A stretch of DNA of 64,000 nt from Thalassospira alkalitolerans. Its GTDB lineage: Bacteria > Pseudomonadota > Alphaproteobacteria > Rhodospirillales > Thalassospiraceae. The translations under genes and the position numbers were made by a program. Shown piece after piece: positions 26,891 through 34,946 of this stretch (the first letter of the stretch is position 1; every line of letters starts with the position of its first letter). The DNA lies in NCBI RefSeq assembly GCF_002115745.1, contig NZ_JFKB01000005.1:124001-188000 (forward strand). The letters are read 5' to 3'. The notes beneath the pieces are model-generated. The model saw nothing but the letters and a program-made list of their open reading frames with translations, was not told where the DNA came from and did not search any database.

Positions 26891-27136
26891 ATGGCAACCA
26901 TGAATGTTTCTTTGCCTGATTTGATGAAGGAATGGGTTGAACATCGGGCCGATACCGGACAATACAGCAACGCAAGTGACTATGTGCGCGACTTGATACG
27001 CAAAGATCAGGAGCGTCAAAAAGCAATCGGGGTTCTGCAAGCAGCCATAACCGACGGTGTTGAAAGTGGTGCGCCGCAAGCGTTCGACGCCCAAGAATTT
27101 AAATTGAGAATGCGTACGCGCCATGTTGTCCGCTAG
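26891..27136 (+). CDS. parD: ParD-type antitoxin
   Basis: 81-residue antitoxin that binds and neutralises ParE and represses its own operon. The N-terminal ribbon-helix-helix is MNVSLPDLMKEWVEHRADTG followed by YSNASDYVRDLIRKDQERQK, a clear ParD/CC2985 match; the C-terminal tail (AQEFKLRMRTRHVVR) would wrap the toxin. AAGGAGGG at 26876-26883 gives a strong ribosome site. The reading frame overlaps the toxin start by 14 bases, so translation is coupled. Confidence 0.92.
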   Translation: MATMNVSLPDLMKEWVEHRADTGQYSNASDYVRDLIRKDQERQKAIGVLQAAITDGVESGAPQAFDAQEFKLRMRTRHVVR

Positions 27137-27443
27137 GCCGACGCATTACTTGCTGTCGCCAAGGGCGCTGGATGACCTTGATGATGTCTGGCGCTACACG
27201 GCAGAGAACTGGTCTCTTGATCAGGCGGATACATATATTGACGGGTTAGTTGAGGTGTTCGACGCTATCGTCGCGATGCCGAATATTGCACGAGAACGAC
27301 CAGAGTTCTCACCCCCCGTCCATATTCATAGCCACCAAAGTCATCTTGTTGTTTACACGATCAAGCCCGATCAGATTGTGATTTTGCGTGTTCTTGGGGG
27401 GCAACAAAACTGGCAGGAAATTTTGCGTGCACTTGAGCCGTGA
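27123..27443 (+). CDS. parE: ParE-type toxin (RelE/ParE superfamily)
   Basis: 106-residue toxin; characterised ParE proteins inhibit DNA gyrase. Typical pattern: YLLSPRALDDLDDVWRYTAE, NWSLDQADTYIDGLVEVFDA, then a central HSHQSHLVVYTIKPDQIVIL strand pair and RVLGGQQNWQEIL, corresponding to the R-x-L-h-x-x-q-D/N-w ending of the family. It overlaps the parD gene. The length is full and no inactivating change is visible. Confidence 0.9.
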   Translation: MLSARPTHYLLSPRALDDLDDVWRYTAENWSLDQADTYIDGLVEVFDAIVAMPNIARERPEFSPPVHIHSHQSHLVVYTIKPDQIVILRVLGGQQNWQEILRALEP

Positions 27444-27596
27444 TCCAAAACGCTATGGTGCCGTGCAACTGATGTTTTCCACCATGCGCAATCTCCCTTT
27501 CTTTTCTGTTGGTTCAACCACATCTATCTTCAAATGTAACGGACACGGCCAAAACGGCAGGCGAAGGTCCGCGATTGAAATCAGGGAGAATGGTTG

Positions 27597-28133
27597 ATGA
27601 ATATGGAAAGTGACACGCATGTCATTGAACGGTTGACCGGGCAAATCGTACCGGCACTTTCGTTACCTGCAACCAACGGGCAGTTCGTTGATTTATCGGT
27701 CCTTGCCGGGCGCACAGTTGTCTATGCCTATCCACGGACATCAAAGCCCGGAACAGCATCACCCACTGGCTGGGATGAAATTCCCGGTGCCAAGGGCTGC
27801 ACGCCACAATCTTGTTCTTTCCGTGATCATGCGACAGAGCTTTTGGCGGTTGGTGTTTCCAACCTGTTCGGGCTTTCAAGCCAGACAACCGCGTATCAGA
27901 AAGAAGCGGTCGAACGCCTGCATCTTCCCTTTGCCTTGTTGTCAGATGCCGATCATCGGTTCAAGGAAGCCATGGCGATGCCGGGTTTTGATGTCGACGG
28001 TCTGCGTCTGTTCAAACGTCTGACCATGATCCTTGAGGACGGCAAGATCAGCAAAGTTTTCTATCCCGTTACCGCACCGGCACAGGATGCCGAGAACGTT
28101 CTGCAATGGTGTCGGGATAATCCGCACGCCTGA
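27597..28133 (+). CDS. Peroxiredoxin (AhpC/TSA-Bcp type)
   Basis: Thiol peroxidase of about 178 residues. The thioredoxin-like fold starts at VPALSLPATNGQFVDLSVLA. The active region is PGAKGCTPQSCSFRDHATEL, with the peroxidatic cysteine in GCTPQ and a second cysteine four residues on, a pattern seen in BCP-related proteins. FALLSDADHRFKEAMAMPGF and RLTMILEDGKISKVFYPV follow, as in the family. The ATG at 27597 was chosen (the frame also has TTG at 27594). No neighbour suggests a reductant. Confidence 0.88.
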   Translation: MNMESDTHVIERLTGQIVPALSLPATNGQFVDLSVLAGRTVVYAYPRTSKPGTASPTGWDEIPGAKGCTPQSCSFRDHATELLAVGVSNLFGLSSQTTAYQKEAVERLHLPFALLSDADHRFKEAMAMPGFDVDGLRLFKRLTMILEDGKISKVFYPVTAPAQDAENVLQWCRDNPHA

Positions 28134-28251
28134 TCTTTGACGCAGGGGCGGTGAAGGCGCTTGGTGGATTTGGTCGCCGTTTTGATCATGCTGTGCGGGT
28201 AAAAAAATTATCCAGTTTAAGCAGGTCCAAGATTGCGCTATTTCATGGGGC

Positions 28252-30048
28252 ATGACACAGCACGCGCAAGAAAAGACTTTTATGGGGATCGAGCGGTCCG
28301 TTACCGGCAAATGGTGGCGGGAACGCAATCTGGATGATCGGCTGGCGACCACAATTGCCCAGCGATTTGGTGTTCCCGAAATTGTTGGCCGGGTGATGGC
28401 GGCGCGCGATATCGGGCTGGACGATGCCGAAAGTTTCCTGAACCCGACCTTGCGCGATCTGATGCCCGATCCATCGACCTTAAAAGATATGGACAAGGCC
28501 GCCGCCCGGATTGCCGATGCGGTGATCAAGGGCGAAAATATTGCGGTCTTTGGCGATTACGACGTTGATGGCGCGACCAGCACAGCATTGTTAAAGCGGT
28601 TGTTTGCGGCCCTTGGCCGTGACGCGGTTGTGCATATCCCGGATCGACTGACCGAGGGATACGGGCCAAATAGCCCGGCTTTGCTGGAGTTACAGCGTCG
28701 CGGTGCCAATTTGATCTTAACTGTGGATTGCGGCATTAGCGCCTTTGCACCGTTGACCGATGCCAAGGAAGCCGGGATCGAAATCATCGTGGTCGATCAC
28801 CACGCGGCCGAGCCGGAATTACCCCCCGCTGTGGCGGTGGTTAACCCGAACCGTCTTGATGATGAAAGCGGGCTTGGGCATTTATGTGCTGCCGGTGTGG
28901 CGTTTTTACTGTGTGTGGCGATTTTGCGCGAATTGCGCGGCCGTGGCTGGTTGGAGCAAGCGGGGATTCGTCCGCCGGATTTGCGAAATTGGCTTGATCT
29001 GGTGGCGCTGGGGACTGTTTGCGATGTGGTGCCGCTGCGCGGGCTGAACCGCGCCTTTGTGACCCAGGGCATCAAGATCATGCGCAACCGTCATAATATC
29101 GGCATGGCGTCGCTTGCCGATATTGCCGGGGTAAATGAAACGCCAAGTGCCTATCATTTGGGGTTTGTTCTGGGGCCGCGGGTCAATGCCGGGGGGCGGG
29201 TTGGCGAATCTTTCCTTGGCACGACGCTATTGTCGGGTGATGACCCCGCGCAGGCGCTTGATATCGCGCGCAAGCTTGATGAATACAACCGCGAGCGCAA
29301 GGCGATTGAGGATATTGTACTTGATCAAGCGATCTCTGCTGTCGAAAGCCAATCAAAAGTCGGGGCGATGGTTTTGGTCGGGGGCGAGGATTGGCACCCC
29401 GGTGTGATCGGGATTGTCGCCAGCCGCCTTAAAGACCGCTATCACGTGCCAGCCCTTGTAATGGGTATGGTTGATGGCGTGTATAAGGGGTCGGCGCGAT
29501 CTGTCCGCGGGATTGACCTTGGGGCGGCGATCATTGCTGCACGTCAGACAGGGCTTTTAATCAATGGTGGCGGGCATGGCATGGCGGCGGGCTTTACCCT
29601 TGATCCGGAAAAGCGCCCCGAGTTTGAAGACTTCATTGAAACCCGGTTTGCCAAAATCATTGCTGAAAACGATATCCGCCCGACCATGACGGTCGATGGC
29701 GGGATGCATGCCATGGGGGCCACGGTTGACTTGATTACGGCACTCGAAAAACTGGGGCCGTTTGGCGCAGGTAATGCTGAACCCCGCTTTGTTTTTCCGG
29801 AATGCCGGGTGGTGAAATCCGATGTTGTCGGGGCTGATCATGTGCGGTGCATTTTGTCGGGCAGCAATGGCAAGGGACGGTTAAAGGCAATTGCGTTTCG
29901 AAGCCTTGATAACGATATGGGCCAGACGCTTTTGAAGCATGGCGGGCGTCCGTTGCATATCCTTGGTCATCTGCGCCGCGATAGCTGGCAGGGACGTGAA
30001 GGCGTGCAGTTGATGATTGACGATGTGGCTCTGCCGGTTCTGGGCTAG
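28252..30048 (+). CDS. recJ: Single-stranded-DNA-specific exonuclease RecJ
   Basis: 5'-3' ssDNA exonuclease in recombinational and mismatch repair, 598 residues. DHH motifs are AVFGDYDVDGATSTALLKRL, ILTVDCGISAF, and VDHHAAEPELPPAVAVVNPN; the GPRVNAGGRVGESFLGTTLL linker region and the DHHA1 substrate domain with SARSVRGIDLGAAIIAARQT and NGGGHGMAAGFTL are intact. A C-terminal OB-like part ends GVQLMIDDVALPVLG. Starts at 28252 and 28282 are both plausible; 28252 is kept. A terminator follows 117 bases downstream. Confidence 0.95.
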   Translation: MTQHAQEKTFMGIERSVTGKWWRERNLDDRLATTIAQRFGVPEIVGRVMAARDIGLDDAESFLNPTLRDLMPDPSTLKDMDKAAARIADAVIKGENIAVFGDYDVDGATSTALLKRLFAALGRDAVVHIPDRLTEGYGPNSPALLELQRRGANLILTVDCGISAFAPLTDAKEAGIEIIVVDHHAAEPELPPAVAVVNPNRLDDESGLGHLCAAGVAFLLCVAILRELRGRGWLEQAGIRPPDLRNWLDLVALGTVCDVVPLRGLNRAFVTQGIKIMRNRHNIGMASLADIAGVNETPSAYHLGFVLGPRVNAGGRVGESFLGTTLLSGDDPAQALDIARKLDEYNRERKAIEDIVLDQAISAVESQSKVGAMVLVGGEDWHPGVIGIVASRLKDRYHVPALVMGMVDGVYKGSARSVRGIDLGAAIIAARQTGLLINGGGHGMAAGFTLDPEKRPEFEDFIETRFAKIIAENDIRPTMTVDGGMHAMGATVDLITALEKLGPFGAGNAEPRFVFPECRVVKSDVVGADHVRCILSGSNGKGRLKAIAFRSLDNDMGQTLLKHGGRPLHILGHLRRDSWQGREGVQLMIDDVALPVLG

Positions 30049-30164
30049 TGGCGGCACCTGTTTATGAAAGGCGCCCGGTGGCAAAGGTCATCAGGTGGCA
30101 TGCCCGTGCCCCTCAATAGGGTCGCAAAAACAAGATTGCCGCGATCACAGCAGATAAGCCAGGC

Positions 30165-30209
30165 AACAAGGCCGCAACCGGTCATAAAGACGGGCTGCGG
30201 CCTTGTTTT
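30165..30209 (+). terminator. Rho-independent terminator downstream of recJ
   Basis: Twelve-base perfect stem (30165-30176 with 30196-30207), 19-base loop, within a TTTT stretch. Confidence 0.7.
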
Positions 30210-30333
30210 GGTAGGGGGTCGTTGATCGCGATGTCAATTCAGTCCGAAACCGGCGCGATGGCGGGCGATTGCGGCGCTATCGCTTTTGATTTGTGCTGTG
30301 GCTGATCTGAATTTCTAACGCGAAAAACCTGCA

Positions 30334-30861
30334 TCATTCTTTGCGAAAAGAACGCTGTTGTTGCCGGGTTAAGATGGCCGTGATTACCTGTGACAGGATG
30401 ATGGCCATTTCGCTATGATCGCGATTATTTTCGATGTTTTCGACAATCTCATCATATGACGCGATAATATCCTGCGCAATTTGCGGACCGTTTTCAACGT
30501 CCTCGGCGGTCAGAAAACCACTGATAATTGCGATCAGGATATCGCGTTTTTTAAGTTGTGTGTCGTTTGGCGACGGGGTTGCGTGCTGTGGGGTGGTTTT
30601 GCCGTTTGCGTGGGATTGAATTTCTCCGTTTCCGGTGGCAATCCATTCAAGACTGACACCTTGTGACAAGGCAAGGCGGGTAATACCGACAAACCGGGGT
30701 TCTGATTGGGCCTGACACCAGCGGTTCAGCTGTTCGGGGATGACGCCGGCGATTTGTGCCGCGTCTTTTTTGCGATCAAACAATTCGACAACATAGCGGA
30801 TACGGTCTCCCAGCGCACTGTCCAGTGCGGGCAGGGAGTTGACTATGGGCGGCCTAGCCAT
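30334..30861 (-). CDS. CI-like HTH transcriptional regulator
   Basis: DNA-binding protein of 175 residues. The N-terminal helix-turn-helix (RIRYVVELFDRKKDAAQIAG, VIPEQLNRWCQAQSEPRF) is followed by ALSQGVSLEWIATGNGE, the phage CI-repressor N-terminal signature. The C-terminal half is helical (DIIASYDEIVENIENNRDHS) and lacks the Ser-Lys peptidase domain of LexA/CI, so autocleavage is not expected. It faces a 521-base non-coding region with inverted repeats that may be its targets. No other phage gene lies nearby, so this is probably a domesticated regulator. Confidence 0.75.
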   Translation of the reverse strand: MARPPIVNSLPALDSALGDRIRYVVELFDRKKDAAQIAGVIPEQLNRWCQAQSEPRFVGITRLALSQGVSLEWIATGNGEIQSHANGKTTPQHATPSPNDTQLKKRDILIAIISGFLTAEDVENGPQIAQDIIASYDEIVENIENNRDHSEMAIILSQVITAILTRQQQRSFRKE

Positions 30862-31382
30862 GCCGCGGGCTACATTTCTGAAGGGATGAGACGTGATTAC
30901 CCGTTTTCCGTGAAAAACGGAAATATCGAAATTTTTTAGTTGAATATCGAATTTTTTCGTTATAAATCTTGCTCATGTTCAACTTTAACTGGCTTTTTAA
31001 CCAAAGGGTTCGCTGACGTTGTTCATCTTGGGATCGGCGAAGAGTGGGCGCCGAAAGACTCGAAGACAGTATACAACATCAACAAGTTCTAAAGTTAGTT
31101 TGGTGCCGTTTTCAGGCTTATCCGTTCTTGCATGTGGCGCGTATGCGTTTACGTGACGGGGCGTTATTATCAGACTGTTGGTCCTTAAAGAGTCTAGATA
31201 TGTACGGCGTCACTGGCAATCAACATGTCGGAAAATACATTGTTGAATAAACAGGTTACGCGACAATAAGTTACTTGGATCGACTTGGTTCCTTCTTTGC
31301 TGCTTGTTGTATTCCGCGGCTGACAGGGAAACGCATGCGACGGACGGGTGTCTTTTTTCAAGTCAAAGAACGGCGAAGCATC
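30862..31382. other. Non-coding region with operator-like repeats
   Basis: 521 bases without a supported gene. Near the regulator it has a palindrome (30905-30923), then two direct copies of an ATATCGAA element followed by T-runs (about 30923 and 30945). Further right is AT-rich and promoter-like sequence. An open frame at 31044-31250 has no recognisable protein features and was not accepted. Confidence 0.6.
30905..30923. promoter_or_regulatory. Inverted repeat TTTCCGT-N5-ACGGAAA, candidate operator
   Basis: Perfect seven-base arms (30905-30911 and 30917-30923) about 44 bases upstream of the CI-like regulator gene; a likely autoregulatory site by position. Confidence 0.5.
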
Positions 31383-32213
31383 ATGATCATGCGGCGCGCC
31401 ATCATTGTGGCAATTTTCATTGTTGTTGCCTTGTGGTCGCATGCACCATTTTCTGCCCCGCTATCGGAAGAAAGCATCACCGAAGCACAATCGGTAAAAA
31501 TATATACCGAGGATTTTGCCCCCTTTAACTATATGTCGGACGGTGGGTTGACCGGTGCCGGTGCCGAAATGGTTCGGGCGATGGCCCGCCGATTGGGCCA
31601 TAATGGGAATTTTGAAGTCTTGCCGTGGAAGCGGGCCTTAAAGATCGTCAAGGGTGTGCCCGGTGCCGCCGTTTTCTCGATGGTCCGCACCGCCGAACGC
31701 GAAGACGAATTTAAGTGGGTGGGGCCGATATTGATCACCCATGGCTGGCTTTATAAAATGACCGGCAGCAAGCTTGATATCAAGGAATTGGACGACGCCC
31801 GCAAGGTTGCCGCCATTGGCGTGCAGGCGGGTGGGGCCGCAGAACAGTTTTTGCGCGCACAGGGTTTTAAAAACCTGGCTGCCCTTTATACCCCGGGAAA
31901 TGCGCTGCAACTTCTTGCCAATGAGCGGATTGATCTTTGGGAAGCATCCGATCTGGTCATGGAATATCAACGCAAAAAATACAATTTCGACCTGTCCGAT
32001 GTTGAGCCCGCGGTTAATCTTGGCACTTACGCGCTTTATCTTGCCTTTTCGCACCAGACACCGGATTTCGTGATCTATCCGTGGAAGCAGGCGCTTGAAG
32101 AAATGCATCGTGATGGCACATTTGCCGCAATTGGGCGCAAATACGGCATGACCGTACCCGATGATGGGGATGACATTGCCCCGGCCCCTGAATTTGAACC
32201 GATGACGCGGTAA
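31383..32213 (+). CDS. Periplasmic solute-binding protein, family 3
   Basis: About 276 residues. An N-terminal signal sequence (MRRAIIVAIFIVVALWSHAP) with cleavage around FSAPLS is followed by an SBP_bac_3 fold: VKIYTEDFAPFNYMSDGGLT, GAGAEMVRAMARRLGHNG, LPWKRALKIVKGVPGAAVFS, AEREDEFKWVGPI, and near the end MHRDGTFAAIGRKYGM. Such single proteins, unlinked to an ABC permease, are common in Thalassospira-like genomes and bind small polar ligands. No transporter genes adjoin it. The ATG at 31383 was chosen because the signal peptide then starts correctly; the frame opens at 31275. Confidence 0.8.
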   Translation: MIMRRAIIVAIFIVVALWSHAPFSAPLSEESITEAQSVKIYTEDFAPFNYMSDGGLTGAGAEMVRAMARRLGHNGNFEVLPWKRALKIVKGVPGAAVFSMVRTAEREDEFKWVGPILITHGWLYKMTGSKLDIKELDDARKVAAIGVQAGGAAEQFLRAQGFKNLAALYTPGNALQLLANERIDLWEASDLVMEYQRKKYNFDLSDVEPAVNLGTYALYLAFSHQTPDFVIYPWKQALEEMHRDGTFAAIGRKYGMTVPDDGDDIAPAPEFEPMTR

Positions 32214-32322
32214 TAACGGATTCCAGGGCAAAACAGGGCTGGCATAACGGTCTTTTTGTCTTATCTGAGGAAGATTGCCGGGGCGCCTGCGCCCTAATCC
32301 GATCTCAGGGGACTTTTTTTTC

Positions 32323-33015
32323 ATGACGACACATATCAAACCGGAACTGATCAGTTTCGATCTTTGCCCTTTTGTGCAGCGTTCGGTGATCACGCTGATT
32401 GAAAAGGACGTCGAATTTGACGTCACCTATATTGATCTGGCGAACAAGCCGCAGTGGTTTTTGGATATCTCGCCTTTGGGCAAGGTGCCGACCCTGCGTA
32501 TCGGCGATCGCGTTTTGTTTGAAAGTGCGGTGATCAACGAATATCTCGACGAGGTCAATCCGCCGTCCTTCCACCCGGCAGACCCGCTTGAAAAAGCCCA
32601 TAACCGGTCGTGGATCGAAGTTGGGTCGAACCAGATCATGAATGCATTTCGGATGATGATTGCGCAAACCGAACCGGATTACGAAACCCATCGCAAGGCA
32701 ACCATTGCTGGTTTCAAGCAGGTCGAAGATCTGGTTCAGGGGCCGTTCTTTAATGGTCCGGAATTCTCGTTGGTGGATGCCGCATGGGCACCGCTTTTTG
32801 CCCGTCTTGCTTTGCTTGAGCGCGCTTTGGACGAGGATTATCTGCCGGGTTATCCGAATTTGCGCGGCTGGGCGGATCGTCTGGTCAAGCGTGAAAGTGT
32901 GATCCATTCGGTACCGGAAAACTTTGGTGAAAAGTTCCTGAACTATCTGAAAGCAAAGACGTATCAGGGCAATACACCGGGATATGTCGCGCAAAGGCTT
33001 GCCGAGGCTTCCTGA
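32323..33015 (+). CDS. Glutathione S-transferase family protein
   Basis: Cytosolic GST, 230 residues. The thioredoxin-like N-terminal domain reads LISFDLCPFVQRSVITLIEK, with a cysteine in the catalytic position (omega/beta-like), then SPLGKVPTLRIGDRVLFESA, containing the glutathione-contacting V-P and E-S residues. The helical C-terminal domain includes FFNGPEFSLVDAAWAPLFAR. The ATG at 32323 was chosen; upstream frame to 32275 has no support. It is followed closely by the MFS gene. Confidence 0.9.
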   Translation: MTTHIKPELISFDLCPFVQRSVITLIEKDVEFDVTYIDLANKPQWFLDISPLGKVPTLRIGDRVLFESAVINEYLDEVNPPSFHPADPLEKAHNRSWIEVGSNQIMNAFRMMIAQTEPDYETHRKATIAGFKQVEDLVQGPFFNGPEFSLVDAAWAPLFARLALLERALDEDYLPGYPNLRGWADRLVKRESVIHSVPENFGEKFLNYLKAKTYQGNTPGYVAQRLAEAS

Positions 33016-33022
33016 TCGGATT

Positions 33023-34288
33023 ATGCCAATTGGCATGATTGATCAGATAAAAACACCAAAGCAGGAAACGCACGGGGTGGGGGCCTTTATATGGATCCTT
33101 GCCCCGGTCCTGTTGGCCTTTTCGCTTAGCCAGTTTTTCCGTTCTGCCCAGGCATTGCTGGCGGAATCGCTTCGGGTTGAACTTTCCACCACCCCCGAAC
33201 AGCTTGGCCTGATATCAGGCAGTTTCCATTTTGCCTTTGCCCTGATGCAAATTCCGGTCGGGGTGATGCTGGATCGGTATGGGCCGCGTCTGACCAATGG
33301 GGTGATGATGATTGTCACCGTTGTGGGCGTGATGATTTTTGCCAATGCCCATAGTGTGGTGGGATTGATGGCAGGCCAAGCGGTGATCGGCCTTGGCTGT
33401 TCTGCGGCTTTTATGGCCGCACTGGTTTTGGCATCACGCTGGGTCGCACCGGAAAAGTTCGCTGCGACATCGGGGCTGATTGTGGCCTTTAGCCTGCTGG
33501 GTGTTTTGGCGTCGGCAACGCCACTGGCGGCATTGATTGAATTTCGCGGCTGGCGCGAAGCTTATTACGGGCTGGCAGGGCTTAGTGCGCTTTCGGTTGT
33601 TCTGACGTTTGTCATGGTGCGCGATGCGCCGCCCAATCACAGTTTTCATTCCCGCAAGGGCGAAACCGTGGTCGAGGCGCTGCGCGGTATGGTGTCAGTA
33701 TGGAAAAACCGGCAGGTCTGGTTTTTGATTGGGGTTGCCTTTTTCAGTTACCCGGCAATCCTGACGGTGCGGGGGCTTTGGGGCGGGCCCTATTTGCAGG
33801 ATGTGTTCCATCTGGGCGCGGTTGATGTCGGCAATGTCCTTTTGGTGATGACAATTGGCATGATCATCGGGCCGCCTGCCTATGGGCAGTTGTCGCGCCT
33901 GATGGGCGGGGCGGCGCATCGGCTTATTATCTTTGCTGTTTTGGCGGCGGCTGTACTGTGCTTTTTACAGGCGCTGGTTGGCCAGACGGCTCTTGGGGTG
34001 GCCACGGTGCTTCTGGTGGCTCACGGGCTTCTGGGTAGCTGTGCAACGCTTAACTACGCCGCATCACGGGCGGCGGTGCCCGAACATCTGATCGGTCGGG
34101 CGCTGACGACGGTCAATCTGGCGACTTTTGGCGGGCTTTTTGTTCTGCAAAGCATCGCCGGGGTGATCATTGGCCGGTTTGAACCGGGCGCGTCAGAAGG
34201 TTATCAGGTAATGTTTGTCTTCCTTGGATGCGGTTTGGCGGTTGCCGGGGGGGCTTTTTGGTGGGGAACGCGCCGGCGGGCGACTTGA
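33023..34288 (+). CDS. MFS transporter
   Basis: Major facilitator, about 421 residues with twelve predicted membrane helices. The family loop between helices 2 and 3 is GVMLDRYGPRLTNG; helix 4-5 has GQAVIGLGCSAAFMAALVLA. A central charged loop (RDAPPNHSFHSRKGETVVEA) separates the halves. Substrate unknown; closest to the anion/nitrate-nitrite and sugar-phosphate style MFS group but not assignable. It starts eight bases after the GST stop, so they are probably co-transcribed. The ATG at 33023 has no clear ribosome site; 33035 is an alternative. Confidence 0.82.
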   Translation: MPIGMIDQIKTPKQETHGVGAFIWILAPVLLAFSLSQFFRSAQALLAESLRVELSTTPEQLGLISGSFHFAFALMQIPVGVMLDRYGPRLTNGVMMIVTVVGVMIFANAHSVVGLMAGQAVIGLGCSAAFMAALVLASRWVAPEKFAATSGLIVAFSLLGVLASATPLAALIEFRGWREAYYGLAGLSALSVVLTFVMVRDAPPNHSFHSRKGETVVEALRGMVSVWKNRQVWFLIGVAFFSYPAILTVRGLWGGPYLQDVFHLGAVDVGNVLLVMTIGMIIGPPAYGQLSRLMGGAAHRLIIFAVLAAAVLCFLQALVGQTALGVATVLLVAHGLLGSCATLNYAASRAAVPEHLIGRALTTVNLATFGGLFVLQSIAGVIIGRFEPGASEGYQVMFVFLGCGLAVAGGAFWWGTRRRAT

Positions 34289-34512
34289 AATCACAGGGTT
34301 TTGCGTCTTTTGGTTTGGATCATCATGCCAAAAGGAATGCATCTGCTATGTGGTATGCGCCGATATTGGGGGAATTGCCGGGGGATCGTGGCGTGATTGT
34401 TGCTTGATCCTTGCAGTTAAACAACGATGCTTGGATTTCCCGGCTTTTGGCGTGATATGGCCCCATTTTCGGTGGGGGATTAAAAAAAACGTCACACCGG
34501 CGAAAAACGCGC

Positions 34513-34541
34513 TTGACCTTACCCGACCCAATCGCTAAAAA
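34513..34541 (+). promoter_or_regulatory. Predicted sigma-70-type promoter of the tRNA-Glu cluster
   Basis: TTGACC (34513-34518), 17-base spacer, TAAAAA (34536-34541), ending 21 bases before the first tRNA. Confidence 0.65.
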
Positions 34542-34562
34542 CCGGCCTCGTTAACGCGCTGC

Positions 34563-34638
34563 GTCCCCTTCGTCTAGAGGCCTAGGACACTGCCCTTTCA
34601 CGGCGGCAACAGGGGTTCGAATCCCCTAGGGGACGCCA
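34563..34638 (+). tRNA. tRNA-Glu (UUC), copy 1
   Basis: Full cloverleaf of 76 bases: acceptor GTCCCCT pairs with AGGGGAC, the anticodon loop is CTTTCAC with anticodon TTC (Glu), the T arm is CAGGGGTTCGAATCCCCT, and the 3' CCA is encoded. Confidence 0.97.
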
Positions 34639-34669
34639 CTCGTTAACACAGACTGTTTTTGGTGACCGT

Positions 34670-34745
34670 GTCCCCTTCGTCTAGAGGCCTAGGACACTGC
34701 CCTTTCACGGCGGCAACAGGGGTTCGAATCCCCTAGGGGACGCCA
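34670..34745 (+). tRNA. tRNA-Glu (UUC), copy 2
   Basis: Identical to copy 1, with encoded CCA; separated from it by 31 bases. Confidence 0.97.
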
Positions 34746-34783
34746 CTGAAACACAGTCCACATAAAATCGCTTTGCGATCTGC

Positions 34784-34859
34784 GTCCCCTTCGTCTAGAG
34801 GCCTAGGACACTGCCCTTTCACGGCGGCAACAGGGGTTCGAATCCCCTAGGGGACGCCA
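34784..34859 (+). tRNA. tRNA-Glu (UUC), copy 3
   Basis: Identical to copies 1 and 2, with encoded CCA; separated from copy 2 by 38 bases. No clear terminator was recognised after it; a short CAAAACAT/ATGTTTTG palindrome at 34867-34884 has no T-run. Confidence 0.97.
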
Positions 34860-34946
34860 TTTTCTTCAAAACATAGATGTTTTGACTGTACGGCTCGCAC
34901 GATGGATCGGCGGGCATTTTTTGTTTTTGATCTGAAATTACCGGAA

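Noticed and set aside
30334-30861. CI-like regulator as a sign of a prophage
   Set aside because: No integrase, structural or lysis gene nearby, and no peptidase domain; treated as an isolated regulator.
30975-31016. 13-codon leader-peptide-like frame (MFNFNWLFNQRVR)
   Set aside because: No ribosome site, no attenuator fold and no matching biosynthetic gene downstream.
31044-31250. 68-codon plus-strand frame in the 521-base gap
   Set aside because: No family, no ribosome site; the region looks regulatory.
32280-32294. GGGCGC/GCGCCC hairpin before the GST gene as a terminator
   Set aside because: Very short loop and no T-tract.
31638-32426. Minus-strand open frame of 262 codons opposite the binding protein
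   Set aside because: Antisense of an intact SBP_bac_3 gene; no family features.
34867-34884. CAAAACAT/ATGTTTTG palindrome after the third tRNA as a terminator
   Set aside because: Minimal loop and no T-run; insufficient support.
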